Part shown: piece after piece, positions 1-9,210 of the stretch
Numbering within the stretch: the stretch's first letter is position 1
Layout of the letters: each line of letters opens with the position of its first letter
Source of the DNA: Zoroaster sp. YZ-2022
Taxonomy: Eukaryota; Echinodermata; Asteroidea; Forcipulatida; Zoroasteridae
Length of the DNA: 64,000 nt
NCBI GenBank assembly: GCA_029582265.1
Contig: CM055828.1
Span: 13,675,777 to 13,739,776 of the forward strand
Direction of reading: 5' to 3'
Notes under the pieces: generated by a model
Seen by the model: only the letters and a program-made list of their open reading frames with translations
Told to the model about the DNA's origin: nothing
Databases searched by the model: none
Position numbers and translations under genes: made by a program

Positions 1-1160
1 CAGGAAAAATACAGTAAACTTGCAGGTACTCAGAAACCTGCAGTTACATGTATATTACAGTGAAACTACATTGTAGTAAAACTGTAATAAAACTACAGTA
101 CAATTACAGTGATAATCTAGTAAAAATTAATTAAACTACAGTTTCAACATTGTTTTACTACACAAAAATTGTATCAAAATTAGGCTGAAACTATAATAAA
201 AACTGCAGTAATATTACAGTGAAACTACAGTGTAGTAAAACTAATAAAACTACAGTACAATTACAGTGATATTCTAGTAAAAATGAATTAAACTACAGTT
301 TCAACATTGTTTTACTACACAGAAATTGTAGCAAAACTATGCTGAAACTATAATAAAAACTGCAGTAATATTACAGTGAAACTACAGTGTAGTAAAACTA
401 ATAAAACTACAGTACAATTAGTGATAATCTAGTAAAGATGAATTAAACTACAGTTTCAACATTGTTTTACTACACAAAAATTGTATCAAAATTATGCTGA
501 AACTATAATAAAAACTGCAGTAATATTACAGTGAAACTACAGTGTAGTAAAACTGTAATAAAACTACAGTACAATTACAGTGATATTCTAGTAAAAATGA
601 ATTAAACTACAGTTTCAACATTGTTTTACTACACAGAAATTGTAGCAAAACTATGCTGAAACTATAATAAAAACTGCAGTAATATTACAGTGAAACTACA
701 CAGTGCTAAAAAAACTGTAAAAAAACTACAGAATTACAGTGATAATCTAGTAAAGATGAATTAAACTACAGTTTCAACATTGTTTTACTACACAAAAATT
801 GTAGTAAAACTATGCTGAAACTATAATAAAAACTGCAGTGATATTACAGTGAAACTACAGTGTAGTAAAACTGTAATAAAACTACAGTACAATTACAGTG
901 ATATTGTAGTGAAAGTGCGTTAAAACTACAGTTTTAACATAATTTTAACATAGTTTTATCACACGATTTTGGCCAAAACACTATAGTTCTACTACAGTTA
1001 CTACAGTAATCTATTATGATAAAACTACAGTTATTCTGTAGTGTTATTACAGTACAAATAAGAAAATATTGCATGTTTACTGTGTTTTTACTATAATACC
1101 ACTGTAGGAAAACAACAGTAAAATTATAATAAAAACTATAGTAATAATGCAGTGGTTTTT
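1..1160. repeat. AT-rich satellite, ~157-bp unit, about 6-7 diverged copies
   Basis: The anchor TTAAACTACAGTTTCAACAT recurs at about 131, 288, 443, 602 and 761, with a diverged copy near 920, so the spacing is 155-159 bp. Within each unit the short word AAACTACAGT and close variants recur. The array runs off the left edge and decays between 920 and 1160. No coding potential is seen. Confidence 0.9.
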
Positions 1161-1167
1161 TATAAGG

Positions 1168-1353
1168 GCCCGCCCGACCCCTCGATCACCGAGGATAGCC
1201 GCGAAGTCACCCGACCAAGCTTAACGATCATTGCGGGTGTCCGGCTGCCGTTGCACGCAATCCACGCAATCGCGGGTAGACGTCGGAACACCAACAACGC
1301 AGACCCCAACCCACGGGTACCCCGAAATTGACCCCAGGACGCATCAATTCAGC
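1168..1353. repeat. GC-rich direct repeat, copy 1
   Basis: This GC-rich block begins abruptly after the AT-rich satellite and recurs almost unchanged 528 bp downstream at 1698-1881. Short open frames in it are identical in the two copies only because the DNA is duplicated. I see no recognisable protein. Confidence 0.85.
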
Positions 1354-1697
1354 CATTTCGCAACGCGGCAGTTCGGTACTGTTCGTGGTATGTGGCACCC
1401 GGCCTCCTCGACCAACGCTCACCGAAAGCCGCGGAGTAACCCAACCAATGTTGCTCATGTTGATTAAAAATGTTTACGGATGTTTGGTATTTTATTGTTT
1501 TATTATCAAACAACAAAAACAACAAACATTCCAAACGTGTGTTGTAAATTTTGATGAAAATTGTCTTTTGAGCACAAAGGTCACGTGTAGGTACGGAGTT
1601 CATTGATGAAAAATAAGACCAATCAGGGGGTCCGTCTGAAACAGCCAACCAGACATCTCGAACCACAGCAGTCAGGGAGTGTTCGCCTCATCTGGCA

Positions 1698-1881
1698 CCC
1701 GCCCGACCCTCGATCACCGAGGATAGCCGCGAAGTCACCCGACCAAGCTTAACGATCATTGCGGGTGTCCGGCTGCCGTTGCACGCAATCCACGCAATCG
1801 CGGGTAGACGTCGGAACACCAACAACGCAGACCCCAACCCACGGGTACCCCGAAATTGACCCCAGGACGCATCAATTCAGC
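1698..1881. repeat. GC-rich direct repeat, copy 2
   Basis: Second copy of the 1168-1353 block. Both copies contain CGAGGATAGCCGCGAAGTCA and end near CATCAATTCAGC. The intervening 1354-1697 is not duplicated, although 1396-1435 resembles the start of the repeat and may be a third, decayed remnant. Confidence 0.85.
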
Positions 1882-1904
1882 AGGGTGCGGGCGCCAGTTG
1901 ACGC

Positions 1905-2031
1905 GAAACATGGCGGCGCCCTGAAAGAAACATGGCGGCGCCCTGAAAGAAACATGGCGGCGCCCTGAAACAAAGATGGCGGCGCCCTGAAACAAAGATG
2001 GCGGCGCCCTGAAACAAAGATGGCGGCGCCC
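1905..2031 (+). repeat. 22-bp tandem array with YY1-like motifs
   Basis: Six copies at exactly 22-bp spacing (ATGG cores near 1909, 1931, 1953, 1975, 1997 and 2019). The first three read AACATGGCGGCGCCCTGAAA and the last three have AAGATGGCGGC, which is the classic YY1 consensus form. A seventh motif, AAAGATGGCGAC, lies at 2047-2058. The array ends about 105 bp upstream of the THAP start codon and is a plausible promoter or subterminal repeat of the transposon. Confidence 0.8.
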
Positions 2032-2136
2032 TGTGTTTGCACTAACAAAGATGGCGACTTAACGATCATTATAGTATGGATAGAAGATGGTATAATTATG
2101 TACGCGTGTATACTACACCGACACCATGCATGCACC

Positions 2137-2353
2137 ATGGGGAAGTTTTGTTGTGTTTACGGCTGTGCCAAACGGTCTGAGAGAGATAATGTCAGGTTTT
2201 TTAACCTCCCAAGAATAATAACACACCAAGGAGAGCAAACCCGTGAGATTTCAAGACGCAGGCGAGAAAAATGGCTCGCAAATATTCGCCGAGATGCGGT
2301 AAGCAACGGGCAAGTGAAAAACCCACAAGTCTGTTCACTGCACTTCCATCAAG
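2137..2353 (+). CDS. THAP-DDE transposase, exon 1 (THAP zinc finger)
   Basis: First coding exon of the plus-strand transposase. It starts at the ATG reading [10 protein letters not shown] and encodes most of a C2CH THAP DNA-binding domain: paired cysteines at the N-terminus, then CSLHF carrying the last Cys and His. An upstream in-frame start at 2020 exists, but THAP proteins normally begin within a few residues of the first Cys, so 2137 is preferred. The exon ends at CAAG followed by GTAGGT, a good splice donor, in phase 1. It joins in frame to 3648, where the THAP tail continues as [18 protein letters not shown], matching the family's normal order. The intron holds a nested mobile element. 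Confidence 0.8.
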
Positions 2354-2620
2354 GTAGGTTACGTTTAGCCTAGGAATTTCAGTGTATGACACCAGACTGC
2401 TAAAAAAAAAGTGAGAGAAAAAAAAACTAGGGAGCACACCCGTATGATCAGATCATTCTAAATCCAATCTCTTATTCAATGAATAACCTGGCAAAACTAG
2501 GCCTATCTTTACCATGCTCATGCAGTCTCCTTAAAAAAGTGTGTTCCCTTGCTCTATGACTGAGACTATGGTTCCATTGTGTTCCTTTAAATTTTGGGGT
2601 AGGAATTTTTTGTATCGATA

Positions 2621-3544
2621 GGGCCCTACGGAAACAGGTCAACTCGTACTCCAACCAGCTCGTACTCCAACCAACTCGTACTCCAACCAACTCGTAGGCT
2701 ACTCATAGAAGAAAATGGAAAAGAGAGATTACATAACATGTCCTTAATTAAATATATTCAAATATTATCATCCAAGGTTTTTAAAAGTAACGGGTAAAAA
2801 TGACACACCAAACTTCAATTGAAAAAAAAAAAATCTTAAAAATTGGGAATTTTCATATAACGTTAATTTCAAAGCCTGGGAAACTCAACTTAGCGAATTT
2901 ATTCTAATATTTTCTAAGATTTTTAAAAGTTAACGGGTAAAAATGACACCAAAATTCAATTAAAAAAAAAAAAAAATTCTTAAAAATTGGGAATTTTCAT
3001 ATAACGTTTATTTCAAAGCCTGGGAAACTCAACTTACCGAATTTATTCTAATATTAGTAATAATATTTTCTAAGGTTTTCAAAAGTTACGGTTAAAAACG
3101 ACACACCAAGGAGTGTCGTGGCCGAGCGGTCTAGCGCACCGAACTGAAGTTCTGGTGTTGCCAGCAGCAGGGTGTGGGTTCGAGCCCCGGTCGTGACACT
3201 TGTGTCCTTGAGCAAGGCACTTAACCGTAATTGCTTCATCCTTCGGATGGGACGTAAAGCCGTAGGTCCCGTGTGTTGTGTAATGCACGTAAAAAAGAAT
3301 GCGCCTTGAGCACCACTTAGTTGGTGGATACGTGCGCTATATAAGTCCACGCATTATTATTATTATTATTATTACCAAAAATTTTTTTTTTTTTAATTTT
3401 GATTTTCTTAAAAGTCAGGAATTTTCATATAGTTTTAAAGCCTGGGAAACTCAACTTAATTTATTCTAATAATATTTTCTCAGGTTTTCAAAAGTTGGTT
3501 GGGGTACGAGTTGGTTGGGATACGAGTTGATTCGAATTCGGCCC
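2621..3544. mobile_element. TIR element in the transposase intron, with internal ~145-bp repeats
   Basis: The left end (2621-2700) starts GGGCC and carries CAACTCGTACTCCAACCA repeats. The right end (3490-3544) carries the inverted equivalents (GGTACGAGTTGGTTGG) and ends GGCCC. TA flanks both sides, giving a possible 2-bp target duplication. Inside are three diverged ~145-bp repeats, each with the words CGGGTAAAAATGACAC and GCCTGGGAAACTCAACTTA, and the third is split by a SINE. No transposase is seen, so it is non-autonomous. Confidence 0.65.
3111..3374 (+). mobile_element. tRNA-Leu-type SINE with (ATT)n tail
   Basis: The head resembles tRNA-Leu: TGGCCGAGCGGTCTAGCGC for box A, an AAGTTCTGG anticodon-arm region and GGTTCGAGCCCCGG for box B. 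The middle domain is CTTGTGTCCTTGAGCAAGGC onward. The tail is GCGCCTTGAGCACCACTTAG, then GGTGGATACGTGCGC and (ATT)7. The tail matches the 3' end of the window's LINE family. Copies at 60208 and 61754 share the same body. Inserted in a ~145-bp repeat unit. Confidence 0.88.
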
Positions 3545-3647
3545 TACTAAATTGCCAATGAGTTAAGAAAGAAAAGATTAGTTCACTGTATATGACGTAA
3601 ACCTTGCAAGTCATTACAGGTTTTTTTTTTCTTTTTAATTTGTCTAG

Positions 3648-4876
3648 GAGAGCCAGCAAAGTTGTACGAGCAAACTAACCCAAACTGGGCTCCTACAGTC
3701 TCCATGGGCCACTCATCGAGCAGTGTCACACAGGCTTCATAAGATTCTGCTGTAAAAAGACACCAGCGTTCTGTGAATAGATATGCAAAAACACAATCGT
3801 GTCTTGACGAACCAACTACTAGGCCAACCTGTGATGATGGAAATAATTTGGAAAATGACTCACAGTCACAGGAGACAACACTGCAGTGTATTTCTGATTC
3901 CTGTGGAAATGTGGAGAACAAAATTTTCAGCACATCCACTGAAATGCAGACTGACCTGACCTGTATCGATGTAGAAAGGCTTGAAAATAAATTTGCTGCA
4001 AAGAGAAGCCCAGATGAATCTTTGAGTGAGGACAGTTTTAAAGATGATGACAAAGTTAAGTTTTACACTGGTCTACCAACATTGGAAGTGATGATGGCTG
4101 TTCTTGATTTGATTAGCCCAGGTCTAGTGCAACGGTCTTCACTGAACAAGTTCCAGCAGCTGTTGCTTACTCTCATGCGACTTCGTTTAAACTTATGTGT
4201 ACAGGATCTTGCCTTCCGATTTCATGTTCATGCTTCAACAATGTGTCGAGTTTTCCAGAGTTGTATTGAAGTTATGTACACAGCCATGGGATTTTTGGTT
4301 CATTGGCCTGAAAGAGAGGAAGTGAGACTGACATTGCCTATGAGTTTTAGAGATAAGTTCTCAGCTTGTGTTGAAGTATTTATCGAGTGCCCTTCAGATT
4401 TACTAGCTCGTGCACAAACCTGGTCATCCTATAAGCATCATAACACTGCTAAGTATTTAATAGGAATTACACCACAGGGAACCGTATCATATATTTCTCA
4501 GGGATGGGGGGGACGTACATCAGATAAGTTTGTGACTGAACACTGTGGTCTGCTCCAGAACTTGCTTCCTGGAGATTTGATTTTAGCAGACCGTGGATTT
4601 GACATTGAAGACAGCTGTGGCCTGTACTGCGCAAAACTAGGTAAACCTCAATTGTCACCAGAAGAGATTGAATCCACAAGGTCTATTGCTAATGTCCGCA
4701 TTCACGTGGAAAGAGTGATTGGATGTGTTCGGCAGAAGTATACTATACTTGGACATGGAGTAGTACCTATTGATTATTTGAGGTCACATAATGGTGCTCC
4801 ATGCCTGCTTGATCAGGTAGCATTTGTTTGTTGTGCTTTGACAAACTGCTGTAAGTCGGTGGTACCTGTTGATTAA
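3648..4876 (+). pseudogene. THAP-DDE transposase, exon 2 (ISL2EU-like), with one internal stop
   Basis: After a strong acceptor (TTTGTCTAG) this exon finishes the THAP domain and continues into a DDE_Tnp_4-type transposase. A helix-turn-helix segment begins [18 protein letters not shown]. It is followed by [28 protein letters not shown] (second catalytic Asp) and [13 protein letters not shown] (third acidic residue), ending at TAA 4874-4876. THAP plus this DDE class, next to a YqaJ gene, is the arrangement I know from ISL2EU elements of the PIF/Harbinger-like group. One in-frame TAA at 3740-3742 separates the THAP part from the rest. The first catalytic Asp seems missing at ACVEVFIE, and a short in-frame deletion is likely around [10 protein letters not shown]. 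The copy is therefore probably dead, unless the stop is a polymorphism or assembly error. Confidence 0.82.
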
Positions 4877-5409
4877 GTCAGACACAATATCTTTGTATAG
4901 TTTAATTTCAAATCCCCCCCTCGAAAAGACTGGGAAGTTTTGACATGTGCTTAATGAATGTCCACAAATCATATTTGGTCATGGGAGTGGTATATGTATT
5001 AACATAGTTTCTCTTTTGTTTTCTTTTTCTTTTTCCTGCATTGTAACTTAGGACCTCAGTGCTACTTAACAGTGCTACTTAACAGTCCTACGGGGCTGGT
5101 GTTAAGAAAAAGCTCTGAATGATAGTCGTCCTTAGCACTGGTTGGATACAAATGAGTATTTATGAAGGAACAAAGAGCTGCAAAGGAAATAAGACATTAA
5201 GAGACAAGTTGCAACCAGTGTTGAGTCCATACAATCACCAAGCTATTTATGAATGCCAACAAGATCATTCTGTTGTCAGTGCTTAATTCTTGTTACTTTT
5301 GACTGGACTTGTGATGGACTTGATTACAAAAGGGCCTTCAACTTTGATTAATATTTTTTGAACATATAAAATCATTGTATCAACAAGAATAATTTAAGAA
5401 ATGCACAAA
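4877..5409. other. Convergent intergenic spacer of the two-gene transposon
   Basis: These 533 bp lie between the 3' ends of the two convergent transposon genes. They contain a short duplication (GTGCTACTTAACAGT near 5058-5086) and AT-rich sequence suitable for two 3' UTRs. I see no gene. Confidence 0.6.
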
Positions 5410-6093
5410 TTAGTTTTGCCGAGTTGGACTTGAAGCTGACGGTGGACCAACCTTCTTTTGTCTTCTGCAGTCTAGACATAACCAGACTTTACGTGTTGGC
5501 TTTCGACACAACCCACAGCACTTCAGATGAAATCTACGAAACAGACATGATTCATTATAATCACAAATTAAAACAAGCGATTCACTTAGTTCAACCCTAC
5601 AGTAACAATACAAATTATGAGCACGTACGGCAGGTTCTTCAGTTACTGGCCTTGTGTACCACTTGGCAAGAAGCTCAGGCAGAATAGCAGTCACATAGAG
5701 TTCTTTAACTTTGGCAAGACTGGCACTGAGGAATGTAGTATTTGGTTGGACCCTCTCGATGTGGATATCACCTTTTGTCCAAACAACGAAGTCTGCAAAC
5801 TTCATTTTAGATACCAGTAGTTGCAGCTGCACCTGGGACCAGTATGGATGACTCGGGTTCAGTTGGAGAGCACCATCGCTGATTTTTACCAGGCACATTT
5901 TAATGCCACTGTCTACTGATTCAGTAAGGTTGTAGTCTCTGACACAGAAGGAGCACTTAACTTCAACACATCCTGTGCCATGACAACCACAGGATGAGAT
6001 GCCATCTGGGCTTGCTCCGAGATGTGGGTAGTCAGGATTGACCAGGAGACCACAGTCCTTAACACTGAAGTCATCATGAAGTTCACCCATTTT
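5410..6093 (-). CDS. SWIM-YqaJ-PHD gene, exon 3 (YqaJ nuclease core and PHD-like finger)
   Basis: The last exon starts after acceptor TTTTTGCAG, in phase 0 with the previous exon. It holds the YqaJ/lambda-exonuclease-like core: GASPDG supplies the metal-binding Asp, and VEVKC supplies the E-x-K pair 14 residues later. PYWSQVQLQLLVS follows, which is typical of this nuclease family. The C-terminal ~55 residues have a Cys/His pattern (CYC, C, C, FHLKCCG, CxxC) resembling a PHD finger. It ends at TAA 5410-5412. Such nucleases accompany ISL2EU transposases and are thought to process DNA during transposition. That role is inferred. Confidence 0.82.
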   Translation of the reverse strand, partial: KMGELHDDFSVKDCGLLVNPDYPHLGASPDGISSCGCHGTGCVEVKCSFCVRDYNLTESVDSGIKMCLVKISDGALQLNPSHPYWSQVQLQLLVSKMKFADFVVWTKGDIHIERVQPNTTFLSASLAKVKELYVTAILPELLAKWYTRPVTEEPAVRAHNLYCYCRVELSESLVLICDYNESCLFRRFHLKCCGLCRKPTRKVWLCLDCRRQKKVGPPSASSPTRQN

Positions 6094-6310
6094 CTGCAAA
6101 AACAAAACAAAATAATAAAACCAATTTTGAATACAGGTAGGAGTTATTTTGCTAATCAACAAATATCCCCTTTGCAAATCCTCGGTCTCCCCCTGTTTGC
6201 CCCCCCCCCCCCACTTTCATCTAGTCACTAGAAAAAGTAAACATATCCATGGAGTAAAGTACACAACTGAGGTTGATTATGCATGTGCCCTGTGAACCAA
6301 TGTACAGTAC

Positions 6311-7174
6311 CTGTTTATACTGGTCTAGTGCCTTTTCCTCATGTGTGCAACCCCACTGAGTAGCCTTCGATGAGAATTTGGATCCGTAACACACATCCTT
6401 GATGAGACTTATTGAGGGCAATGCTGGGTCGGTATGACAAGCCCAGTGGAACTTGCTAGCTGTTATCCTGCCAGATCTCATCTGAAACTAGAGAGAAGAC
6501 TTGCTTTGGCTCCTAGTAGACTGTTCTATCACGTCAGACTGCTCTGTACTAACACTGATCTTATCAAAAGTCTCCTTGGATTTGACCAGCAAATCTTGGT
6601 AGCCCAGTGAGATGAGTTCTTCTTGGTAAAGTTCAGTTAGTGGCTTGGGCAGATTGAGAGTTTTTGTCTTTGGCCGGTAATTGTGGTTGTAGGGTGGAAT
6701 AAGTGACAGGATGGCAGGATTAGTCTTTGAAGTGTGCAATCGTTCATAGAATTGCTTGATTTGTGCTGCTGATGGGACATAAGTGGTTCTTGTAGTACCA
6801 CTAGTACACGTACATGCATTTGATGTAGGTACGGAGTCTTGTTGCTGTGAACTAGAAGTAGCAAGTCCATTTATCCGTGCATCTATTTTCTTCTTCTTGG
6901 TTTTACTTGAGGTGAAGTCAATGTCTCTCAGTTTCTGATATGGTACACTTGACACAGGTGTTGGCATAATCCACTTACAGGGAGCAGATGTACATGTCTT
7001 GGACTTTACTAGGCGTACTCCTGCTTCTATTGCAAATAGCAAAGCCCCAACATGCGAACAAGCTTCACCAAAGCCTGCCATGCAGTTGCAGTGAGCTGTT
7101 GTTACTGTGCCATTGTTTGTTGCAGCTACCCAGGGTGTCAGTGGAGTGTCGTTCAGGCGCTGAGAGTGGTTAAC
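6311..7174 (-). pseudogene. SWIM-YqaJ-PHD gene, exon 2 (SWIM finger and start of YqaJ), with one internal stop
   Basis: The exon begins after CTCCATACAG and ends at TATAAACAG followed by GTACTG. It encodes a SWIM zinc finger, [14 protein letters not shown] (CxC...CxH, about residues 145-157 of the spliced product), then a Lys/Ser-rich linker and the opening of the YqaJ domain, [10 protein letters not shown], with an acidic THEEKAL motif. The only break is an in-frame TAG at 6488-6490, where homologues would be expected to have an aromatic residue. Reading resumes unchanged on the other side. The stop lies exactly between linker and nuclease. Confidence 0.82.
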
Positions 7175-7570
7175 CTGTATGGAGAAAAAAATGAAATAAA
7201 AGTAAACATTCCCCAAGACCTGATAAAAAAGGGCCAGATTTCATTTTATTTTTTTTCCAAATAAGAGAGACAAGTACAACTTAAAAATGTATTTTCCCTT
7301 GGTAAAAAGTGTGAGAAAAATTAATTTTAAGTCTTAAAAAAAGTTGAAAACTGAATGACTGTCGGTATGTTTAAAACCCTGGCATGCCTGAATAAATTTG
7401 CCCAGGTTTTTGTCATCATAACTATTTTAGGTGCTTTGGGCAGTCCAGTACTTCCGTAACGACTGTTACCCAAAGTTGGCCCATGCCATGATTAATACTC
7501 ATTTTTAGCTAACGTTACGGTTAGGGTAGGTGCCCCACCAAATCTAAAAATAAAGCTTAAAAATACAAAC

Positions 7571-7918
7571 CTTTGCGATTAAAATCTTCAAGATATCGGT
7601 TGCCCTGCCTACGTAGATACATCTAACCCAGCCAGCAACAAAATACTGATAAGATTCTAAGCTTTTAAAAGCCTTGATCTGCTCTTTTGTGTAGCGACTT
7701 GTGCTGAACATGAAATAGTTCACTATATCGGGAAATTCTATTTCAGGCCACTTTTCCATAGATTCTACAAAAAACTTGCTGCTGATATTGTAGGGGTTGA
7801 TATTGCCGATCAAATTTAGCTTATCGTCATACTTTTTCAGCTGCTCTGCGGCCAGGGAGTCTCGATATTTCGGCAGGGAAGGAACGCGTCCAGCATGTCC
7901 AGCTTCACGAGTCGCCAT
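7571..7918 (-). CDS. SWIM-YqaJ-PHD gene, exon 1 (N-terminal region)
   Basis: The ATG at 7918 starts [20 protein letters not shown]. The exon runs 116 codons to ATCGCAAAG followed by GTTTGT, in phase 0 with exon 2. I recognise no named domain, but the region matches what normally precedes the SWIM finger in these transposon proteins (aromatic-rich, [12 protein letters not shown]). The three exons total 632 codons including the internal and final stops. Confidence 0.78.
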
Positions 7919-8000
7919 TTTGTTCGAGTTGTATATATATGCATCCTGTCATGGCGGCGTAGTTGCGGTTGCTATGGGGGTCACGTGACGGTGCAAAGCC
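7919..8000 (-). promoter_or_regulatory. Putative promoter of the SWIM-YqaJ gene
   Basis: Reading on the minus strand toward the start codon there are a perfect E-box palindrome GTCACGTGAC, an RFX-like CCATAGCAAC, a CGCCGCCATG word, a TATA-like GCATATATATAC, and AAAATGGCGAC overlapping the start codon. The last word is YY1-like and matches the AAAGATGGCGAC that precedes the transposase gene at the other end, in inverted orientation. Confidence 0.5.
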
Positions 8001-8589
8001 TCTATTGTCAACAACTCTTGCTTAGTCACTGACCAGTATTGCGCAAGGCAGTAACTGACCAGTGGAACATAGTGCAATCAGCTATCCCTGTATTTTGATT
8101 GGTCAGTGTGTTTATTGCAGTTATGAATGGGACAAGACATTTGTGTACAGTCAATGGGACTTGTTGTCAAAATACAGTGCTCGTAAAGTACATGTTACGG
8201 ATTTGAATACATGTTCTTTTTCTCGTGTAAAAAGAAGTGTTTTCGTAAACAAACAAGCCCGCATAATTCCCATGTTTGCAAAACACCTTAAAAAATACCT
8301 AGTAATATTAACATGTTTCATTGGCAACGTGTTTTACGTCTGAAAACTTTGCGAATTCTTCAAGAAAAGGAAAATCTGAAATATAAACTGTAACCATGAA
8401 CCACGTACAGAAATTTACGAGCAGAATATATATGATCCTCCCACGTGTTATCCTCATTGGCAACGTGTTTCATTTCTGGAAATGTTGCGGATTCTTTAAT
8501 AAAAGGCAAATGAACAGCACATATTAAAGTCCACATATTAATGATTTGTCTGGCGCGGCTTACATACCCGCAATGTCTTCCCAACCATA
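8001..8589. other. Right flank of the transposon; no gene seen
   Basis: ACTGACCAGT occurs twice near 8028-8062. A diverged ~139-bp tandem duplication is visible: CATTGGCAACGTGTTT occurs near 8318 and again near 8456, followed by similar sequence. I could not place the transposon's right end here. Confidence 0.4.
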
Positions 8590-8684
8590 TGTTTTTATGA
8601 TGTCATAATGAAGTTGTGACGTCATGATGACATCAGATATCGATTTACATCAAATACAGGTTTAATATTTCAAAAAGTCATATA

Positions 8685-8960
8685 ATCATCATCATCATCA
8701 TACAGCAGATTTATAATGCGCACATATCCACCAAGAAGTGCTCAAGGCGCTTTGCAGTAAACAAGAAATCATACAATAGCATAACAATACAATAGCAAAT
8801 GCAATATAATACTAAACAAAAGATAAAAAAATAAATGAATGTTAGTAGTCCTTATAGGCAATACACATAAGATGAGTATTTAAGTTTTTCTTGAAGGAGT
8901 AAACAGTTTGAGATTCTGTCACCCCAAGAATGTTTAGACTTTTGTTCAGACATTTTACAC
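8685..8960 (-). mobile_element. LINE 3' end fragment, second LINE subfamily
   Basis: Read on the minus strand it encodes VTESQTVYSFKKNLNTHLM, the C-terminus of a CR1/L2-like reverse-transcriptase protein. A 3' UTR follows, ending GCGCCTTGAGCACTTCTTGG, TGGATATGTGCGCATTATAA and a (GAT)n run. The tail closely matches the SINE at 21995. Confidence 0.7.
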
Positions 8961-9210
8961 TAACCAGCAAAGATATATATTTACAAATTGTTTGTCATAC
9001 ACAGACAAAATATTCCCATCTCAGAAATTCCATTACACAAAATTTAGTTCGATGATAAAAGACATCCAGTGTATTATTTTCGTGATAAAATTAGTAAGGT
9101 AACTGAACCGGAAGTTAAGATGTTCAGCTTTGGACGCTGGTGTAGTTTTAATTATATAATTATGAAAAACCATCTCCTGAACCAAAGTAGCTACTAACAT
9201 GAGGAAGCTT

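Noticed and set aside
1228..1995. Paired 76-79-codon frames in the GC-rich repeat
   Set aside because: They match each other only because the DNA is duplicated. No domain or start context supports them.
3111..3190. Functional tRNA-Leu gene
   Set aside because: The A and B boxes are followed by a conserved SINE body and LINE-like tail, and the cloverleaf is imperfect. The same applies at 60208, 61754 and 51840.
3583..4053. 156-codon minus-strand frame
   Set aside because: Antisense shadow of the THAP-DDE transposase exon.
1160..8640. Terminal inverted repeats of the two-gene transposon
   Set aside because: I compared both flanks by eye and found only the short inverted AAA(G)ATGGCGAC word. 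No convincing long inverted repeat or target duplication was located, so the element's ends remain undefined.
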